Assembly (NCBI GenBank): GCA_022822575.1
Contig: JAJEBJ010000129.1
Coordinates: 1 to 10,926, forward strand
Direction: 5' to 3'
Length of the DNA stretch: 10,926 bases
Source of the DNA: Alphaproteobacteria bacterium
Lineage (GTDB): Bacteria > Pseudomonadota > Alphaproteobacteria > SP197
In this document: positions 7,076-10,926 of the stretch, one piece after another
How the letters are laid out: each line of letters opens with the position of its first letter
Numbering within the stretch: the stretch's first letter is position 1
Notes under the pieces: generated by a model
Seen by the model: only the letters and a program-made list of their open reading frames with translations
Database searches by the model: none
What the model was told of the DNA's origin: nothing
Translations under genes and position numbers: made by a program

Positions 7076-8176
7076 ATGTGGATCAAGCAGATCAAGGTTT
7101 ACCAGGTCGAGTTGCCGTTGGTGGAAGGCCGCTATTCCTGGTCCGAGGGCAAGTACGTCGAGGTCTTCGACAGCACGATCGTCGAGGTCATAACCGACGA
7201 CGCCACGGGGATCGGCGAAGTGTGTCCCCTGGGCCCCTTCTACCTGCCGGCATTCGGCAAGGGAGCCCGCGCGGGCATTGAGGAACTTGCGCCGCACCTG
7301 ATCGGGCAGAACGCCACCGACCTGGCGACGATCAACACGGTCATGGATACGGCTCTGCTGGGCCACCCGTATGTCAAATCCGCCATCGACATGGCGTGTT
7401 GGGATGTCCTTGGCAAGCGTGCCGGCATGTCCGTCTGCGACTTGCTGGGCGGGCGTCAGGGTGATGTCGTCGACCTCTATCGCGCCATCAGCCAGATGCC
7501 GCCGAAGGACATGGCACGCAATGTCGCGTCCTACCGGGACCAGGGATACCGGAAGTTCCAGCTCAAGGTCGGCGGCAACCCGGACGAGGACATCGAGCGC
7601 ATCATTCTGGCGCGCGAAATCCTCGACCGAGGGGAAGTCCTGATTGCCGATGCCAATACCGGCTGGCTGGCGCATGAGGCCGCGCGCGTCGTCGATGCCG
7701 TGGCAGATTGCGATGTCTACATCGAACAACCGTGCAAGAGCTATGAGGAATGCCTGACCGTTCGCTCGCGGACCGCGCGGCCGTTCATCCTGGACGAGAA
7801 CATCGACAGCCTTCCCATACTCCTGCGCGCCCACCACGACGGCGCGATGGACGCCATCAACCTTAAGATCTCGAAGGTGGGTGGGTTGTCGAAGGCAAGG
7901 GTGATTCGCGACGTGTGCGCCACGCTCGGAATCGCGATGACGATTGAAGACAGCTGGGGATCGGATGTCGTCACGGCGGCGATCGCCCATCTCGCGCATT
8001 CAACGCCCGAACGCGTTCGCTTCTCTTCAACCGACTTCAACAGCTACGTCACGGTCGACACCGCGACGGGTGGGCCCATTCGAACCGACGGTACGATGCG
8101 GGCCGCCGAAAGGCCGGGCCTCGGTCTCGAGCTCGATCGTCGGTCGGTGGGCAACCCGGTCGCTGTCTACGGATAG
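7076..8176 (+). CDS. Enolase-superfamily enzyme (MLE subgroup), probable cis-3-hydroxy-L-proline dehydratase
   Basis: A 366-residue protein with the capping domain (1-125) and TIM barrel of mandelate racemase/muconate lactonizing enzymes. Metal ligands are D192 (in ADANTGW), E217 (in YIEQPC) and D240 (in LDEN). The acid/base lysine after strand six is K264 (in NLKISKVGG). On strand two the usual K-x-K is Q162-L163-K164 (FQLKVGG), so only one lysine is present there. Stretches such as LYRAISQ and YIEQPC.SYEECL.VR resemble, from memory, the cis-3-hydroxy-L-proline dehydratase group of this subgroup, which turns the substrate into pyrroline-2-carboxylate and was found beside proline-racemase-family genes, as here. 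Start ATG 7076 has GGAG 7 bases upstream. It follows the importer genes by 136 bases in the same direction. Alternatives are another imino-acid epimerase or a dipeptide epimerase. Superfamily certain; substrate probable. Confidence 0.8.
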   Translation: MWIKQIKVYQVELPLVEGRYSWSEGKYVEVFDSTIVEVITDDATGIGEVCPLGPFYLPAFGKGARAGIEELAPHLIGQNATDLATINTVMDTALLGHPYVKSAIDMACWDVLGKRAGMSVCDLLGGRQGDVVDLYRAISQMPPKDMARNVASYRDQGYRKFQLKVGGNPDEDIERIILAREILDRGEVLIADANTGWLAHEAARVVDAVADCDVYIEQPCKSYEECLTVRSRTARPFILDENIDSLPILLRAHHDGAMDAINLKISKVGGLSKARVIRDVCATLGIAMTIEDSWGSDVVTAAIAHLAHSTPERVRFSSTDFNSYVTVDTATGGPIRTDGTMRAAERPGLGLELDRRSVGNPVAVYG

Positions 8177-8299
8177 TTCCCGCGATCGAAGTTTCGCCCG
8201 AATCCGAGGGGCCCGACAGACACCACGACACCGCAAGGCGGCGCGACCGCGAGAGCTCCCCTCAAGGAGATCCACTGTTTGCTCACAGGGCTGCGGCGT

Positions 8300-9337
8300 T
8301 CAGGATGCGAGAAGGTCGAAGGCATCGCCCCAGGTGTCCGAGAGAAGAAAGCCGTTCGGAAACGGATCGCTCGGATCCAGTCCGATCTGGTGAACTCCGT
8401 GGATCCACCCGCGGCCGGAGACCCGGGCACGTATCGCCGGTTTCGGGCCGACCTTGGCCGGGCCCACGAACTCAACGGTAAACGCGCTGCCGATGATCGA
8501 TCGCGCTGTGACGACATCACCGGGTCGAGTCTGGTTTCGGGCCGCACGCACGGCCAGGCGGGCGGTGTTGCCCGTCCCGCACGGCGACCGGTCCAGGCGG
8601 CCAGGCGGCATGACTGTGGCGCCGGTCAGCGTGCCATCGTCAAGCGTGTCGACGAACATGACGTAGGACAGGGCATTCAGGGACGGGACCTCGGGATGGC
8701 AGAACGAGAGAGCGGCATTGGCGGCGCGATGAATCTTCGATCCGGCGTCCACCAGCGCGCGTCCCTGATCCGGTTCGATCGAAAGGCCAAGCTGTCGGGG
8801 ATCGATCAGTGCGTAGTAGATTCCGCCGAACGCGATATCGACCGTAATCGGCCCGAGCCCCGGTACATCGAGCCCGACGTCCAGGTCCTCGACGAAGGCC
8901 GACGGCATGTCGAGGGTGACGCGTTCGCACTTGCCGTCACGGCACGCGGCGCGTGCGGCAACCAATCCAACGGCCGTGTCCAAACGAACCACCGTTTCCG
9001 GCTCCGTCATCGGAATGGCGCCCGTCTCCAGCAGGACCGTCGTGACACAAATGGCATTCGAGCCCGACATGGCGTGTGCCCTGTCGCCCTGAAGGACGAC
9101 AAACCCGACATCGGCGTCGGGGCGGGTCGCGGGAAGAACGAGATTCGTGCTCATTTGGGCGCAGCCACGAGGCTCGAACACGCAGAACCGGCGAATGCTG
9201 TCGTCGACCCGGTTGAGATGATCGAGCTTGGCGGTCATCGTTTCGCCGGGAACATTCACAAAACCTCCGGTTACGACGCGGCCCACCTCCCCTTCCGCAT
9301 GGGCTTCAACCATCGTCAACGTCTTCGACCACTTCAT
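8300..9337 (-). CDS. Proline-racemase-superfamily enzyme (trans-3-hydroxy-L-proline dehydratase or hydroxyproline 2-epimerase)
   Basis: A 345-residue member of the proline racemase superfamily, about the usual length. It opens with the family's EAHAEGEVGRVVTGG (11-25) and carries MSGSNAICVTT (90-100) and DRSPCGTGNTAR (249-260). The first catalytic position, Cys in proline racemase (MCGHG), is S91 here, and the second is C253, giving a Ser/Cys pair. Cys/Cys enzymes racemise proline or 4-hydroxyproline; substituted pairs are found in trans-3-hydroxyproline dehydratases and in some hydroxyproline epimerases, so both remain open. The ATG at 9337 has AGGGAG 10 bases upstream, a rather long spacing. 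It is last in a minus-strand operon and converges on the dehydratase gene ending at 8176; the 123-base gap between them shows no clear bidirectional terminator. Cytoplasmic; no signal peptide. Confidence 0.88.
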   Translation of the reverse strand: MKWSKTLTMVEAHAEGEVGRVVTGGFVNVPGETMTAKLDHLNRVDDSIRRFCVFEPRGCAQMSTNLVLPATRPDADVGFVVLQGDRAHAMSGSNAICVTTVLLETGAIPMTEPETVVRLDTAVGLVAARAACRDGKCERVTLDMPSAFVEDLDVGLDVPGLGPITVDIAFGGIYYALIDPRQLGLSIEPDQGRALVDAGSKIHRAANAALSFCHPEVPSLNALSYVMFVDTLDDGTLTGATVMPPGRLDRSPCGTGNTARLAVRAARNQTRPGDVVTARSIIGSAFTVEFVGPAKVGPKPAIRARVSGRGWIHGVHQIGLDPSDPFPNGFLLSDTWGDAFDLLAS

Positions 9338-9371
9338 GGATGCGAATCTCCCTCAGCGGTGAACCGCCTTG

Positions 9372-9780
9372 TCAAGGCGGCCCGACATCCGGTGCAGAAC
9401 ATTCGGCGATCAGCTGTCCTGCCTCTCCAACGCAGGCCGCTCCCTCGAACACCGCCTTCACGACGAGCAGCGACGCCGGCACCGTCAGGTCATTATCGAC
9501 GAGGTCACGCAGTCATGTGAATTCCTTGTCAGCACTGCCCGTGAGGAAGACGTCACCGCCATGGTCGCCACGCTCTCACGGGTCACCGGCCCGATGTTGT
9601 GGCGTTCGGCCAAAACCCGAAGCGAATCAGCGTCTGCGTGCGTTCGCTCGGACCACGACACGCCCGAAGACTGCATTCGAATGCTTCGCGTGCCCTTGTC
9701 CCCACACCGTCCTCGGCGCCTGGCGCTGCTTCAACGACGACGGCCAGCCGGCGGATTCCAGGGTGTCGATCGCCCTGCCC
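9372..9780 (-). pseudogene. Frameshifted remnant of an unrecognised gene in the minus-strand operon
   Basis: No intact gene fills the 505 bases between the DapA-family and racemase-family genes, but the minus strand reads like protein in three successive frames. The first segment (about 9780-9600) includes RRLAVVVEAAPGAEDGVG. The second (about 9655-9560) includes DSLRVLAERHNIGPVTRESV. The third (about 9560-9372) includes HGGDVFLTGSADKEFT, an in-frame TGA at 9515-9513, then LTVPASLLVVKAVFEGAA, and ends at TGA 9374-9372. Both frame changes are of the kind a single missing base would give. Codon third positions stay G/C-rich in each segment, as in a once-coding sequence. No family is recognised. 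The end lies 34 bases before the racemase-family start, as expected for an operon member. Sequencing error is an alternative to true decay. Confidence 0.5.
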
Positions 9781-9842
9781 GATCGGGCGACTGCGAACGC
9801 GCGGCCTCGGGGCATTCACGCTTCGACGCGATCGCCGCCGTG

Positions 9843-10790
9843 TCACCCCTGTCCAACAAGCCGGACGTGCCTTGCCCTGTCATGGCCGCTCGCGCCCGAG
9901 CGGATCGCGTCCAGCGTTGCCTTGGCGGTTTCGAGGACCTGATGCAGTTCACGCTTCAGTTCTTCCTTCATCTCCCGCATGGGCGGGCGAACCGGGCCGG
10001 CGGGCAGTCCCTGGAAGGCAGCGGCGTACTTGACCGACTGGGCGAAGTTGCCACCGCCCTCGATGGAGGACATGAGCGGCAGCAGAGCAGTCATCATGGC
10101 GCGTGCCGTGTCGAAATCCTTGTCCCGTGTGCAGACGTTGTAGAAATCGACAGCCTCTTCGACGAAAAAGTTGCCCATCGGCGTGACCCAACTCGTCGCG
10201 CCCCAGACAAAGAACTCGAGTGCCTGGTCCTCGGCGCCGCAGCTGATCTCGATGTTCGGAAAGTCGCGCGCGAGAAGGTGCAGCCGGTTGATGTCACCGC
10301 TGGCTTCCTTGATCGCCTTGAATGTTTCCCGTCGAGAGACCTGCTCGAGAAAGTCGGAACCCATTTCAACGCCGGTGCGGCCAGGGTAGTTGTAGAGCAT
10401 GATCGGCAGCCCGCAGGCTCGGTCGACATCCAGACAGTGAGCGGCAAGTTCGTGTTCCGTCGGCAACGAATAGGGCGGCGCCGCGATGAGGATGCCGTCG
10501 GCGCCCGCTTCCTTCGCCGCGGTGGCATACGCGCAAGCGCCTGTCGTCGTCATGTCGTTCACGCCGCAGATCAGGGGCACGCGACCGCCAATCACCTCTT
10601 TCGCAAAGCGGAACTGACGGACTCTCTCGTCTCGCGTCAGGGCGTAGCTCTCGCCCGTTGTGCCGCCGCAGACGATGCCGTGGACGCCACCGGCGATCAT
10701 GTACTCGATCATTTCGGCGTATCCGGCCTCGTTGATCGCGAGGTCGTCGTGAAACGGCGTGATGATGGGGGGAATGATGCCTTTGAACAC
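9843..10790 (-). CDS. DapA-family (dihydrodipicolinate synthase-like) lyase/deaminase
   Basis: A 315-residue class I aldolase-type TIM barrel. The start is GTG 10790 (MFKGIIPPIITPF), supported by AAGGAG 7 bases upstream; a longer frame from 10880 adds thirty Arg/Ser-rich residues foreign to the family. GGTTGE is at 42-47, the Tyr of the proton relay is Y133 (in LYNYPGRTG), and the Schiff-base lysine is K161 (in AIKEASGD). These show a pyruvate- or 2-oxo-acid-type Schiff-base enzyme. True DapA is unlikely in this context; the family also includes 1-pyrroline-4-hydroxy-2-carboxylate deaminase of the 4-hydroxyproline pathway (yielding 2-oxoglutarate semialdehyde), which fits the neighbours best, besides N-acetylneuraminate-lyase-like and sugar-acid aldolases. 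The C-terminal 20 residues are unconserved-looking. It is the first gene of a leftward operon with its own candidate promoter. Confidence 0.85.
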   Translation of the reverse strand: MFKGIIPPIITPFHDDLAINEAGYAEMIEYMIAGGVHGIVCGGTTGESYALTRDERVRQFRFAKEVIGGRVPLICGVNDMTTTGACAYATAAKEAGADGILIAAPPYSLPTEHELAAHCLDVDRACGLPIMLYNYPGRTGVEMGSDFLEQVSRRETFKAIKEASGDINRLHLLARDFPNIEISCGAEDQALEFFVWGATSWVTPMGNFFVEEAVDFYNVCTRDKDFDTARAMMTALLPLMSSIEGGGNFAQSVKYAAAFQGLPAGPVRPPMREMKEELKRELHQVLETAKATLDAIRSGASGHDRARHVRLVGQG

Positions 10791-10797
10791 GATTGCT

Positions 10798-10803
10798 CTC
10801 CTT
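10798..10803 (-). promoter_or_regulatory. Ribosome binding site fixing the GTG start of the DapA-family gene
   Basis: On the minus strand AAGGAG lies 7 bases before GTG 10790. It decides the start, since the longer ATG-initiated frame (10880) would run through the promoter/operator region. Confidence 0.75.
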
Positions 10804-10862
10804 GTTGCGGGCGACGACCGTGAATGCGAGCCGCCGCAGAGTACCGAGGATATGCGGCACCG

Positions 10863-10893
10863 ACGTGACCGACGTGTCACGTATTGTCGACAA
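10863..10893. promoter_or_regulatory. Tandem palindromic operators upstream of the minus-strand operon
   Basis: Two symmetric elements lie side by side. ACGTGAC (10863-10869) and GTCACGT (10876-10882) form perfect 7-bp arms around 6 bases. TTGTCGACAA (10884-10893) is a perfect 10-bp palindrome that fits the general GntR-family site pattern (T.GT...AC.A). They sit between the candidate -10 box (10896-10901) and the gene, about 75-105 bases before the GTG start, so a bound protein would cover the transcription start. Confidence 0.5.
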
Positions 10894-10895
10894 CT

Positions 10896-10925
10896 TGCAT
10901 ACTATCATGACACCAAACCGGTCAA
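10896..10925 (-). promoter_or_regulatory. Candidate promoter of the minus-strand operon
   Basis: Reading the minus strand, TTGACC (10925-10920) and TATGCA (10901-10896) are separated by 18 bases. The -10 box lies within GTATGCAA, whose complement TTGCATAC is also the left arm of the inverted repeat at 3778-3786 in the importer promoter. The leader to the GTG start would be about 100 bases. Confidence 0.4.
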
Positions 10926-10926
10926 G

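Noticed and set aside
8177..8299. Bidirectional terminator between the converging genes
   Set aside because: Only 4-bp stems such as CCGC-aag-GCGG are present; no strong stem with a T-run on either strand.
8279..9520. 413-codon plus-strand open frame
   Set aside because: Entirely antisense to the racemase-family gene, whose motifs and length are sound; the translation is Arg/Asp/Gly-rich with no family resemblance. It is a GC-rich shadow frame.
9369..10823. 484-codon plus-strand open frame
   Set aside because: Runs opposite the DapA-family gene and the decayed gene; no motifs, skewed composition.
10791..10880. Longer ATG start for the DapA-family protein
   Set aside because: The extra thirty residues are Arg/Ser-rich and would lie over the leader and operator; GTG 10790 has a good ribosome site and gives the canonical N-terminus.
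1..10926. CRISPR arrays, tRNA/rRNA genes, insertion sequences, integrases, phage or toxin-antitoxin genes
   Set aside because: No regular repeats, cloverleaf-like or transposase sequences were found on reading both strands; the window is metabolic.

Overview
The window reads as one segment of a GC-rich (estimated by eye at a little over 60% GC) proteobacterial chromosome or large replicon. An alphaproteobacterium is most likely, judging from strong C/G third positions, compact operons with 4-8 bp overlaps, and genes resembling rhizobial and Rhodospirillales/Rhodobacterales amino-acid catabolic loci. This is inference; there is no rRNA, tRNA or phylogenetic marker here.

Layout. (1) 1-2423, plus strand: the 3' part of a hydantoinase/oxoprolinase A subunit and a complete B subunit, joined by an ATGA overlap. 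(2) 2540-2686: a 48-residue remnant of a glutathione S-transferase N-terminus. (3) 2707-3426, minus strand: a GntR/FCD regulator. (4) 3427-3874: a divergent control region with a strong inverted repeat just after a TTGACT box. (5) 3875-6939, plus strand: a complete polar-amino-acid ABC importer (binding protein, two permeases, ATPase), with a 12-bp perfect stem-loop after the binding-protein gene. (6) 7076-8176, plus strand: an enolase-superfamily enzyme of the muconate-lactonizing subgroup that resembles cis-3-hydroxy-L-proline dehydratase. (7) 8300-10790, minus strand: a second operon converging on the first. In transcription order it holds a DapA-family lyase/deaminase, a frameshifted remnant of an unrecognised gene, and a proline-racemase-superfamily enzyme with a Ser/Cys active-site pair. 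Its candidate promoter and palindromic operators lie at 10863-10925.

How it fits together. The importer would bring in an amino acid or imino acid. The enolase-superfamily enzyme, the proline-racemase-family enzyme and the DapA-family enzyme each belong to families used to epimerise, dehydrate or deaminate hydroxyprolines or their pyrroline products. The FCD regulator is the natural candidate to control the arms. The best reading is a hydroxyproline (or closely related cyclic imino acid) uptake and catabolism locus, flanked by a hydantoinase/oxoprolinase-type ATP-dependent amidohydrolase that may act on a cyclic amide from the same diet. The oxidase, reductase and semialdehyde dehydrogenase needed to finish known pathways are not in the window.

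The main unusual points are the Gln-x-Lys motif where the enolase subgroup normally has Lys-x-Lys, the Ser/Cys pair of the racemase-family enzyme, the decayed gene inside the minus-strand operon, and shared operator-like sequences at both ends of the locus. No CRISPR array, insertion sequence, integrase, RNA gene or phage gene was seen.
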